A DNA stretch of 12,281 nucleotides from Candidatus Geocrenenecus sp. JGI 0000106-J15 (GTDB lineage: Archaea; Thermoproteota; Nitrososphaeria_A; Caldarchaeales; Wolframiiraptoraceae). The notes under the pieces are model-generated. The model ran no database searches, was not told the origin of the DNA, and was given only the letters and a program-made list of their open reading frames with translations. The stretch spans positions 87,192 through 99,472 of the forward strand of contig ASPF01000012.1 of the NCBI GenBank assembly GCA_000405685.1. The letters are read 5' to 3'. Positions 6,837-12,281 of the stretch are shown here, piece after piece (positions within the stretch are counted from its first letter, which is position 1; each line of letters starts with the position of its first letter). A program made the translations under genes and the position numbers.

Positions 6837-7273
6837 TTATGGTTCCCCGTTAATCTTTCTAGCGGAATGTTGACGTCAGGTATTACGAGATCTTTAAGGA
6901 TATGCCTACTTGTTTTATATGGAAGCTTATTTCCAGTTAATCCAGCACTGATAACTAACTTCTTGGTTACATTCCAATCTTCACGCCATGAGTAGACTTC
7001 GATTAAAGAAGAATCATAATCGACTAAGAATATGGGAGCAACCCTTGCACCCAGCATCTTTAATACAGCATACCTGTGATGTCCATCTAAAACAATACAA
7101 TATCTGTTTTCAACGAGTAGGGGCTTCTTTAATACTTTATCTTCAACTATCTCATCATAGAGTTTCAAGACATAATCTCTACATACTTCTTCATGGGGTT
7201 TAAGAACTCTTATTGGTACGATATAGGTTCTCCAAGGAACGAGAAACTTTTTCTCTTTAAGAGATACTGACAC
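6833..7273 (-). CDS. serK: SerK-like free serine kinase (ParB/Srx fold)
   Basis: A 146-residue ParB-like protein matching the free serine kinase SerK of Thermococcus, which makes O-phosphoserine using ADP as phosphate donor. Seen here: RVLKPHEEV (22-30) with Glu28, VLDGHHRYAVLKMLGA (61-76) with Asp63, and a C-terminal TSRHILKDLVIPD and PLERL. Glu and Asp at these places are the catalytic pair (E30 and D69) of the Thermococcus enzyme. The protein is about 95 residues shorter than that enzyme (near 240) and lacks its central insertion, so it is a minimal form. The start is GTG at 7273, with a GAGGGTGG ribosome binding site on this strand (about 7283-7290). It is the first gene of a two-gene cysteine operon and ends overlapping the sulfhydrylase start. 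ADP versus ATP use cannot be told. A DNA-binding ParB role is unlikely given the size and partner. Confidence 0.85.
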   Translation of the reverse strand: MSVSLKEKKFLVPWRTYIVPIRVLKPHEEVCRDYVLKLYDEIVEDKVLKKPLLVENRYCIVLDGHHRYAVLKMLGARVAPIFLVDYDSSLIEVYSWREDWNVTKKLVISAGLTGNKLPYKTSRHILKDLVIPDVNIPLERLTGNHK

Positions 7274-7392
7274 AAATGTAGACCACCCTCACTATAACAG
7301 TGTAATGCCTACTAATTAACCTTATTTGACAAAAACATAAAATGTCCAAAAATAACATGCAAAAACTTCTGTAGCTCCGCTAAATGCTTAAA

Positions 7393-7400
7393 CTTATATA
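7393..7400 (+). promoter_or_regulatory. TATA box of rpo10
   Basis: CTTATATA is a near-consensus archaeal TATA element centred about 34 bases before the rpo10 ATG. This predicts a transcription start about 25 bases downstream (around 7422), giving a leaderless or very short-leader mRNA. It lies in the 157-base divergent gap shared with the leftward serK gene, so rpo10 has its own promoter and does not depend on the uS9 operon. Confidence 0.7.
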
Positions 7401-7430
7401 GTCTGTCTAACGAGTTGGTAATGAAAATAC

Positions 7431-7652
7431 ATGATGTTTCCTATTAGATGTTTTACATGCGGTGCATTAATAGCTGATAAATGGGAAGAATACCAGTCAA
7501 GAGTAGAGAATGGAGAAGAACCAGGAAAAGTCCTAGACTCTCTAGGAATAAAAAGATACTGTTGTAGAAGAATGTTTCTCACCCACTATGAAGTATTCGA
7601 TGAAATAGTAAAATTCCATACACTATACGGATACAAGGAAACAACAGAGTAA
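7431..7652 (+). CDS. rpo10: DNA-directed RNA polymerase subunit Rpo10 (subunit N)
   Basis: A 73-residue Rpo10/RpoN, homologue of eukaryotic Rpb10 and part of the polymerase assembly platform with Rpo3, Rpo11 and Rpo12. The atypical zinc site is intact: Cys7 and Cys10 (CFTC) with Cys44 and Cys45 (RYCCRRM). Also conserved are PIRCFTCGALIADKW, EPGKVLDSLGIKRYCC and the MFLTH helix start. Two adjacent ATGs are possible (7431 and 7434). The first gives MMFPIRCF, which aligns without gaps to family N-termini, so I prefer it. In many archaea this gene sits directly after uS9 and before rpo6/rpoK and enolase. Here the leftward serK pair separates it from uS9, and rpo6 is not found after it. Confidence 0.95.
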   Translation: MMFPIRCFTCGALIADKWEEYQSRVENGEEPGKVLDSLGIKRYCCRRMFLTHYEVFDEIVKFHTLYGYKETTE

Positions 7653-7711
7653 ATAAAAACTCAATCATATGAGAATAGCAGAAGACTACTGATTATTGAT
7701 AGAAAGGTGAT

Positions 7712-7728
7712 CAACAACATGTTCGTTG
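7712..7728. repeat. Short imperfect palindrome after rpo10
   Basis: CAACAACATGTTCGTTG is an inverted repeat of eight base pairs centred on ACATGT, with one unpaired base in the right arm. It lies 60 bases after the rpo10 stop in decayed sequence. There is no T-run after it that would make it a clear terminator, so the role is unknown and it may be chance. Confidence 0.3.
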
Positions 7729-7800
7729 TCAAAACTTCTACTTCAAGATTGGTCTGAAAAGATAAAATCACGGGATCATAGAATGGAAGACTATCCTACA

Positions 7801-7913
7801 TAAAACATCATTCTTCTTAACAGATAGGCAAACATTATCAACAGCTCTAACAAGACCAGCGGGAGACTGATATCTAATCGATAAATCAGGATTTCAAGAA
7901 TACTATTGTTCAT
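7801..7913 (-). pseudogene. 5' remnant of a peptide-type ABC transporter ATPase (DppD/OppD-like)
   Basis: Read leftward from the ATG at 7913-7911, the first eight codons give MNNSILEI. A one-base loss at 7888-7890 then shifts the frame, after which the sequence continues DLSIRYQSPAGLVRAV, then DNVCLSVKKNDVL to 7801. This is the start of the ATPase domain of oligopeptide/dipeptide ABC transporters (typically 'LsV.Y.t..G.vrAVdgVsl.v..GEvLglvGESGSGKS'). Right where the Walker A loop should follow, similarity ends and a stop appears (7768-7770). Restoring one base rejoins the two parts, so this is a frameshifted and truncated gene of which only about 40 residues survive, against about 320 normally. 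A TATA element TTTATAAA (7944-7937) sits about 27 bases before the ATG, as in a leaderless archaeal gene. No companion permease or binding-protein gene is in the window. Confidence 0.72.
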
Positions 7914-7936
7914 TTGATTGATCTTTTTTAATCATT

Positions 7937-7944
7937 TTTATAAA
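7937..7944 (-). promoter_or_regulatory. TATA box of the ABC ATPase remnant
   Basis: On the minus strand TTTATAAA (followed by AA) lies about 27 bases before the ATG of the decayed ATPase gene, the spacing expected for leaderless archaeal transcription. If still active it would produce a leftward transcript heading toward the 3' end of rpo10. Because the motif is near-palindromic it could equally act rightward. Activity is inferred only. Confidence 0.45.
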
Positions 7945-8103
7945 CCTTTAAGAGGCACCCATTAGTTTAATCTAGATCTCGCCGTACCGTATATTCTATT
8001 AGCCTACTAGATGCTCAAGCATTAATAACGTGAAATCAGAAAAACATTCAATCAGTTTAAATTAATTTCAATTATCTACAAAATGGGTATCAGATAGTTT
8101 TAA

Positions 8104-8159
8104 GTTAAGTATTTTAGAATCTTTTTCTATTAGAATATGGTAGATAGTTAAGTATTTTA
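8104..8159 (+). repeat. Two direct copies of a 13-base AT-rich block upstream of enolase
   Basis: GTTAAGTATTTTA occurs at 8104-8116 and exactly again at 8147-8159, 43 bases apart (start to start). Both are preceded by AGATA/AGATAGTT-like sequence. The second copy ends 25 bases before the enolase ATG (8185), where a TATA element for a leaderless or short-leader transcript would lie. The first may be a second promoter, a regulator site or a local duplication. Confidence 0.5.
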
Positions 8160-8184
8160 ATTCATGGGATAAGGTAATCTGGGA

Positions 8185-9432
8185 ATGTCGGAGACAACTA
8201 TTAGAGATGTTAAGGCTCGTCTTGTCTACAATAGTAGAGGTGAAGAGACTATCGAGGTTGACGTCGTTGTTGGTAGAAGTCTAGGGAGAGTGGCTGCTCC
8301 AGCAGGTAAGAGTAAGGGAGAGAAAGAAGTAATGTATTATCCTAGTGGAGGAGTAGCTGAAGCAGTAAGAATCGTTAACAGTGAGATTGCAGATACACTT
8401 AGAGGATTAGATGCTTCTAATATAAACAATGTAGAAGAAGTTTTGAAAAAGTATGATGATACAAGCAGCTTGAAAAAAATTGGTGGAAACACTGTCTATG
8501 CTATATCATTAGCAACTTCTATAGCTGCCTCGAATAGTATAGGAATTCCACTCTACAAATACTTAAGGATTGTAGATGACTTCTTTCTACCTCTACCGTT
8601 GGGAAACGTGATCGGAGGTGGAAGACATGCGGGAAAAGGTGCACCAGACTGGCAAGAGCTCTTAGCAATACCTATAGGAGCCCCTGATATATATTCAGCG
8701 GTTAGAGCAAACCTTATGATACATGAATATACGGGAAAACTGCTAGATAGAGCACTCGGAGGATTCACATTAGGCAAGGGGGATGAAGGTGCATATGCTC
8801 CACCAATAAATACTCTTAAAGGGCTAGAGATCTTGAAAGAAGCAGTTGAATACATTTCAGACCAGCTTGGATTCAAGATAGGCATAGGAGTAGATGTAGC
8901 TGCTTCAAGCTTATGGGATTCAAAGACTAAATCATATGTATATTTAACTGAGGGTAAGAAGCTCTCGAAGAAAGAACAGATAGAAAGAATTGTAGATTGG
9001 GTTGAGAGATTTAACCTTGTTTATGTTGAAGATCCTCTCGAAGAGAACGATATGGAAGGGTTCACAGAATTAAATGAGATACTAAGCGGTAAGACTTTAA
9101 TATGTGGTGACGACCTAATTGTGACGAACCCTCAGATACTTAGAGAAGCAATAACCAAAAAAGCTGTAACTGCATTAATAATTAAACCTAATCAAGTTGG
9201 ATTCTTAACCACTGCAATAGAGACAGTAAAGTTAGCGCATAAAGAAAAGATTGTTCCAGTTATTTCTCACAGGTCTGGCGAGCCTCCAGAAGGATATCTA
9301 GCCCAGCTAGCTATTGCCTGGGGAGGGAGAATCCTAAAATCAGGCATAATGGGTGGAGAAAGAATAGCTAAAGCTAATGAATTGATAAGAGTTAGTGAAG
9401 AGATTGGGAGCCATAAGTTAGCGAGGTTATAG
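8185..9432 (+). CDS. eno: Enolase (phosphopyruvate hydratase)
   Basis: A 415-residue enolase converting 2-phosphoglycerate to phosphoenolpyruvate in glycolysis and gluconeogenesis. Active-site residues are present: the mobile loop APAGKSKGE (38-46), His148 in GGRHAG, Glu158 in DWQELL, Glu201 in KGDEGA, metal ligands Asp237 (GVDVAAS), Glu282 (VEDPLEEND) and the CGDDLIVTN pair (309-310), catalytic Lys334 (IIKPNQVG), His362 (ISHRSGE) and Lys385 (LKSGIMGGERIAKANELIR). One departure is NVIGGGRHAG, where most enolases read 'INGG.HA', so the usual Asn is Gly. The ATG at 8185 has only a weak AAGGT upstream, consistent with a short leader from a TATA near 8150-8158. It sits immediately before uS2, as in many archaea. 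Confidence 0.96.
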   Translation: MSETTIRDVKARLVYNSRGEETIEVDVVVGRSLGRVAAPAGKSKGEKEVMYYPSGGVAEAVRIVNSEIADTLRGLDASNINNVEEVLKKYDDTSSLKKIGGNTVYAISLATSIAASNSIGIPLYKYLRIVDDFFLPLPLGNVIGGGRHAGKGAPDWQELLAIPIGAPDIYSAVRANLMIHEYTGKLLDRALGGFTLGKGDEGAYAPPINTLKGLEILKEAVEYISDQLGFKIGIGVDVAASSLWDSKTKSYVYLTEGKKLSKKEQIERIVDWVERFNLVYVEDPLEENDMEGFTELNEILSGKTLICGDDLIVTNPQILREAITKKAVTALIIKPNQVGFLTTAIETVKLAHKEKIVPVISHRSGEPPEGYLAQLAIAWGGRILKSGIMGGERIAKANELIRVSEEIGSHKLARL

Positions 9433-9435
9433 AAT

Positions 9436-10065
9436 ATGTCAGCAGGAGAGAGTAAATCATCAAAGACTGATGAGATAAAAGAAATACTTGTAAAAAGCAG
9501 CTTACATATTGGTTCACAGATAAAAGTTAAACATATGGAGAAGTTCATCTTCAAGCTTAGACCTGATGGAGTATACCTAATAGACATTAGTAAGACTATT
9601 GAGAGACTGAATATTGCTGCTAGATTTATCTCATTCTATCCACCTGAGAAGGTAGTCGTAATTTCAACCCATGTATATGGTATAAAGCCTGTAAAAAGGT
9701 TCTGCGAATTAACAGGATGTATCTCGGTAACTGAAAGATTTGAACCTGGATCTTTCACAAACCCCGACCTTCCATCTTATATAGAGCCTGAGCTAATAGT
9801 TGTCTCTGACCCAAGATATGATAATCAAGCAGTTCTTGAAGCTAAGATTGCTAGAATCCCAGTAATCGCAATGTGTAGTACTGATAACAGCACCAGCAAC
9901 ATAGACTTGGTTGTACCGATGAATAATCGTGGGAGACTCGCTCTACCATATGCATTCTGGTATCTTACAAGAAGAGTATTAATAGAGAAAGCTATAATAA
10001 CAGAAGAACTAGCAGATAATATTAAACCTGAAGAATTTATAGCCCAACAAGTCGCAGAAAGTTAA
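9436..10065 (+). CDS. rps2: 30S ribosomal protein uS2
   Basis: A 209-residue archaeal uS2 (the SA/RPSA family), which binds at the head-body junction of the small subunit. Signatures are SSLHIGSQIKVKHMEKFIFKLR (about 21-42), DGVYLIDISKTIERLNIAARFI, the family's GSFTNP motif, and VVSDPRYDNQAVLEAKIARIPVIAMCSTDN with the downstream IDLVVPMNNRG. The ATG is three bases after the enolase stop, with GAGGT (9423-9427) inside the enolase end as ribosome binding site, so the two are co-transcribed. Its TAA overlaps, base-shifted by one, the TAA of the leftward IPK gene within the shared TTAA at 10062-10065. Confidence 0.96.
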   Translation: MSAGESKSSKTDEIKEILVKSSLHIGSQIKVKHMEKFIFKLRPDGVYLIDISKTIERLNIAARFISFYPPEKVVVISTHVYGIKPVKRFCELTGCISVTERFEPGSFTNPDLPSYIEPELIVVSDPRYDNQAVLEAKIARIPVIAMCSTDNSTSNIDLVVPMNNRGRLALPYAFWYLTRRVLIEKAIITEELADNIKPEEFIAQQVAES

Positions 10066-10838
10066 TAGACAAGTTTAGTTCCAACTATCTCTTCTCCAAT
10101 AATAGCTGATTTTATTCTACCTCTCGCTAAACCGTTAATTAATAGTACTTCAACCCCCTTCTCTACAGCCTCGAACCCTTCCTCAATCTTCCTCATGATG
10201 CCGCCTGTAACATCTTCTTCTATTAGCTTAAAGACTTCAATAGGAGTACCAGGAGAAAGCTTTTCAGCAACCTTAACTTCTCCTGTAATTCTATCTTTTA
10301 CATAAACTCCGTCTACATCTAATGCGAAGATTATTTTCTTTGCTCTTAATCTTACCGCTAAGTATGATGCTATCGTATCGCCTGATAGAATAGTAAATTT
10401 AAGCATTCTATCGAATACGGCATCCCCACATGTTATAGGTGTTATACCTATATCTAGAGCTGTGAAGAAACTATCTAGATTACATGTCTCGATTTTTCCA
10501 TTTTTTGTGATAATAAACGTTGAGGCAGGAATACCTATACATGGGAAACCCGAATCTGTTAGAGCTTCAACTACTTCATTATTCAATCTTCTCACAATCC
10601 TCGCTGTCTCAATAAATCCTTTTAGATGCTCAGGAGTCTTATATCCTTCAAAGACTTTATAGTGTTTAGCAACTGGATGTGCATAAGATCCTCCTCCATG
10701 AACGATGATTAATGGAGTAGGCCATACTTCTCTTAACTCTCTACCTATATCTTCTATAACATTCCTCCTAAGAGTAAGAGGCTTATCTTTATCAGTTATT
10801 AAGGAGCCTCCAAGCTTTAATACTATGAGCTCTCTCAT
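10062..10838 (-). CDS. ipk: Isopentenyl phosphate kinase
   Basis: A 258-residue amino acid kinase-fold enzyme that phosphorylates isopentenyl phosphate to isopentenyl diphosphate, the last step of the alternative archaeal mevalonate pathway. The N-terminal LKLGGSLITDKDKP (7-20), IIVHGGGSYAHPVAKHY (44-60) with the IPK-specific His54 that contacts the substrate phosphate, CNLDSFFTALDIG, TCGDAVFD and TILSGDTIASYLAVRL are all in order, followed by FALDVDGVY. The histidine and the gene pairing separate it from glutamate or aspartate kinases and UMP kinase. Its ATG overlaps the MVK stop by four bases (ATGA), with a GAGGAG ribosome binding site inside the MVK end, so the two genes are coupled. Its stop codon overlaps that of the convergent uS2 gene. 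Confidence 0.95.
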   Translation of the reverse strand: MRELIVLKLGGSLITDKDKPLTLRRNVIEDIGRELREVWPTPLIIVHGGGSYAHPVAKHYKVFEGYKTPEHLKGFIETARIVRRLNNEVVEALTDSGFPCIGIPASTFIITKNGKIETCNLDSFFTALDIGITPITCGDAVFDRMLKFTILSGDTIASYLAVRLRAKKIIFALDVDGVYVKDRITGEVKVAEKLSPGTPIEVFKLIEEDVTGGIMRKIEEGFEAVEKGVEVLLINGLARGRIKSAIIGEEIVGTKLVY

Positions 10839-11746
10839 ATCTTCTCCTCTCTTAAACCATCAGCTGAAAGCTCTGTTAAATATACTTTAAATCTATTCGA
10901 GATAATTTTAGAAATACCTTCGATTCTATCTTCATCAGCAAGGCATATAACGCATCCTCCTCCACCAGCTCCAGTAAGCTTAGCTCCATAAGCACCTGCA
11001 TCTAAAGCAATTTTTACTGCTTCCTCAATCTCTAACGATGAAACACCAACCTCTCTGAGAAGACTCTGATTTTCTAACATAAGTCTTCCAAGCCTTTCAA
11101 GATCCAAGCTTCTAAATGCATCTAATGCTTCTTCTATTAGTTCTTCTTCTCGTTTTAATATCTTATCAAATCTTTCTTTATTCTTCTCCATAAACTCCTT
11201 GACACGCTTAACCATCTCACCTGTTTTACGTGTTTTTCCAGTATCAATTATCAAGATCTTCTTTAAAGGTATCTCTATATGGGTGAACCCTCTTGAACGT
11301 GTATATAATCCTCCACCACCATACAAAGCTATAGACGTATCTATTCCAGAAGGATTAAAATGAATAATCTTCTCACCTTCACCTGCAGCTAATTTTACCA
11401 ATTCCTCGTCTATCCTTCCAAGAGTAATTAGAGATGTTGTACCCGCAGATGCAACAGCTATCGAAGCTGAAGAACCTAAACCTACACTTGAAGGGATACT
11501 AGATGAGATCTTTAATGTAACCCCTGAAGTAAACCCAGCCTTCTCAAAGACATATTCTATAGCTCTTGAAGCAGGATGATTTACAAGCCTTCTAGATCCT
11601 ATCCATACGCCTGGTTGATCATGTATCCATGCTTCTATCCGTGCTCTAAGATGTATTGCTGAAACAATGGCGGGTCTATCATAAACTACAAAGTGTTCAC
11701 CAAATAAGATCACCTTACCAGGAGCAGAAGTAGCCGCTTTCATCAT
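10835..11746 (-). CDS. mvk: Mevalonate kinase (GHMP family)
   Basis: A 303-residue GHMP kinase that phosphorylates mevalonate at the 5 position. Motif 1 is SAPGKVILFGEHFVVYDRPA (about 7-26), the ATP loop is SSVGLGSSASIAVASAG (86-102), the catalytic Asp136 lies in NPSGIDTSIA, and motif 3 is GAKLTGAGGGGCVI (254-267). I chose ATG 11746 over an in-frame TTG at 11764. A TATA-like TTTATTTA (about 11791-11784) predicts a transcript start near 11761, after the TTG; GGTGG (11762-11758) can serve as ribosome binding site; and MMKAATSAPGK matches family N-termini. If TTG were used the protein would gain six residues. It is the first gene of the mvk-ipk pair. Phosphomevalonate kinase or homoserine kinase are less likely given motif 1 and the partner. 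Confidence 0.93.
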   Translation of the reverse strand: MMKAATSAPGKVILFGEHFVVYDRPAIVSAIHLRARIEAWIHDQPGVWIGSRRLVNHPASRAIEYVFEKAGFTSGVTLKISSSIPSSVGLGSSASIAVASAGTTSLITLGRIDEELVKLAAGEGEKIIHFNPSGIDTSIALYGGGGLYTRSRGFTHIEIPLKKILIIDTGKTRKTGEMVKRVKEFMEKNKERFDKILKREEELIEEALDAFRSLDLERLGRLMLENQSLLREVGVSSLEIEEAVKIALDAGAYGAKLTGAGGGGCVICLADEDRIEGISKIISNRFKVYLTELSADGLREEKI

Positions 11747-11783
11747 CCTCTGAGAAACCACCAACTAAGAAGACTTGTACTAA

Positions 11784-11791
11784 TAAATAAA
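11784..11791 (-). promoter_or_regulatory. Probable TATA box of the mvk-ipk operon
   Basis: TTTATTTA on the minus strand, in the 90-base gap between the unknown right-edge gene and mvk. It would start transcription near 11761, about 15 bases before the chosen mvk ATG. This helps to exclude the upstream TTG as the start. It is a weak match to consensus. Confidence 0.45.
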
Positions 11792-11854
11792 TTATCTCTT
11801 AGTATAATAGTCTAGTCTTAGCATGGCATACTAGTAAAATAATTTATTCGAGAT

Positions 11855-12280
11855 CTATTTTACAGCACTTTCATATATTAATGGATGGATCTCTCTAAAG
11901 ATATAATCTAGAAAATCATATTCATTAATTCTAGTAAAAGATGTAACGACGCAGTTTCTAGTTAGCCCCATAACATAAGATGTGTTAGGGACCTGGTAGA
12001 CGATATACCAGATCTTGCCATGTTTAAGATATTCTTCGTAGAGAGCTGAACTTTTAACACTATCACCGTAGAGAGCAAGCTTACTAACTTCAGGTATATC
12101 TAGGTCGTCGAAGTAGATGACTTTAGTATTTTCAGGATTTCTTTCATGGAAGGCTCTCATCATCTCTGAAGATATCCTAGCTTCCACTATAGCACGATAG
12201 CTAAGGAATAACTGATGGGAGAGAAGAGATGCAACAGCATTTGCAAAATGTTTTTCTTGGACAACCGTTAGTAATGTCAT
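11855..12280 (-). CDS. Unrecognised protein, possibly truncated by the window edge
   Basis: A 141-residue reading frame whose first ATG (12280-12278) is one base from the window end, so the true start may lie outside. I do not recognise a family. It appears soluble: there is no signal peptide and no long membrane segment. The front (about 3-45) looks helical (HFANAVASLLSHQLFLSYRA, then EARISSEMMRAFHERN). The middle has short beta-like stretches (TKVIYFDDLDIPEV and HGKIWYIVYQVPN), then VMGLTRNCVVTSFTRINEYDF, and it ends IFREIHPLIYESAVK. Codon use matches the neighbouring genes and the frame is long and clean, so it is very probably real. It runs in the same direction as mvk and ends 108 bases before the mvk start. 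That spacing, with a separate mvk TATA element, suggests separate transcription. Confidence 0.65.
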   Translation of the reverse strand: MTLLTVVQEKHFANAVASLLSHQLFLSYRAIVEARISSEMMRAFHERNPENTKVIYFDDLDIPEVSKLALYGDSVKSSALYEEYLKHGKIWYIVYQVPNTSYVMGLTRNCVVTSFTRINEYDFLDYIFREIHPLIYESAVK

Positions 12281-12281
12281 T

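Larger units (their letters stand above)
7653..8184. other. 532-base gap between rpo10 and enolase without an intact gene
   Basis: No complete gene is visible on either strand; stops are frequent in all frames. The left two-thirds hold decayed sequence, including the 5' fossil of an ABC ATPase gene on the minus strand (7801-7913) and a short imperfect palindrome (7712-7728). The right part (about 7950-8184) is very AT-rich and serves as upstream region of enolase, with a repeated 13-base block. The rpo6/rpoK gene often found here in archaea is absent, and I see no tRNA-like or snoRNA-like element. Confidence 0.7.

Noticed and set aside
6833..7273. Chromosome-partitioning ParB or a toxin-antitoxin component
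   Set aside because: It is too short, has no helix-turn-helix and has no ParA neighbour. The DGHHR motif, the C-terminal tail and coupling to O-phosphoserine sulfhydrylase point to SerK.
7290..7302. CACTATAACAGTG inverted repeat between serK and rpo10 as an operator
   Set aside because: The arms are only four bases and the centre does not pair. It is too short to separate from chance.
7653..7800. Continuation of the ABC ATPase, or a transposase remnant, left of 7800
   Set aside because: I translated all three minus frames and the plus frames. None gives recognisable Walker, signature or transposase motifs, so I limit the remnant to 7801-7913.
7950..8040. Possible tRNA or small RNA in the spacer before enolase
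   Set aside because: No T-loop like GGTTCRANTCC and no cloverleaf-compatible stems were found; no C/D-box pair with guide spacing either.
8553..8885. Minus-strand frame opposite enolase
   Set aside because: Proline/serine-rich shadow of the enolase gene, which has all its active-site residues.
1..12281. A CRISPR array, defence island, integrated element or wholly new system
   Set aside because: No regularly spaced repeats, no integrase or transposase, no nuclease/helicase cluster. The genes are housekeeping or metabolic, and the only unusual items are listed as findings.

Overview
The window is archaeal chromosome. The evidence is an archaeal-type run of RNA polymerase and ribosomal protein genes (rpo3, uL18/L18e family, uL13, uS9, rpo10, enolase, uS2), followed on the other strand by mevalonate kinase and isopentenyl phosphate kinase, the archaeal form of the mevalonate pathway. 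The DNA is AT-rich, with heavy use of AGA/AGG arginine and ATA isoleucine codons. Genes are tightly packed with ATGA overlaps, some starts are GTG or TTG, and GAGGT-type ribosome binding sites are frequent. The SerK/O-phosphoserine sulfhydrylase pair and the FixABCX set point to a thermophilic member of the Thermoproteota (crenarchaeal side). I cannot name the genus from sequence alone.

Layout: (1) 1-2864 (+): a FixABCX / EtfABCX operon. The end of the ETF beta subunit runs off the left edge and is followed by ETF alpha, the FixC flavoprotein dehydrogenase and the FixX ferredoxin. FixX carries eight cysteines, which fits an electron-bifurcating NADH:quinone/ferredoxin complex. (2) 2886-3539 (+): endonuclease III with an Fe-S loop. 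(3) 3674-5611 (+): rpo3, eL18, uL13, uS9, closely packed and probably one operon. (4) 5655-7273 (-): a two-gene cysteine operon, a short SerK-type serine kinase overlapping O-phosphoserine sulfhydrylase. It lies inside the otherwise co-directional translation/transcription cluster. (5) 7431-7652 (+): rpo10. (6) 7653-8184: a 532-base stretch without an intact gene, where many archaea carry rpo6/rpoK. It contains, on the minus strand, the decayed 5' end of a peptide-type ABC transporter ATPase gene with a recognisable promoter. (7) 8185-10065 (+): enolase and uS2. (8) 10062-11746 (-): mevalonate kinase and isopentenyl phosphate kinase, translationally coupled. (9) 11855-12280 (-): an unrecognised protein at the right edge.

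How the parts work together: the polymerase and ribosomal genes are housekeeping. SerK should make O-phosphoserine from serine and ADP (or ATP), and the adjacent sulfhydrylase should turn it into cysteine. MVK and IPK supply the first and last phosphorylations toward isopentenyl diphosphate for archaeal lipids. The ETF/Fix complex would link NADH oxidation to quinone and ferredoxin reduction.

The most interesting points are the apparent dead SerK/ParB-like domain fused to the front of the sulfhydrylase next to an intact SerK, and the ABC ATPase gene fossil between rpo10 and enolase. I see no CRISPR array, tRNA, rRNA or insertion sequence, and no clear sign of a wholly new system.
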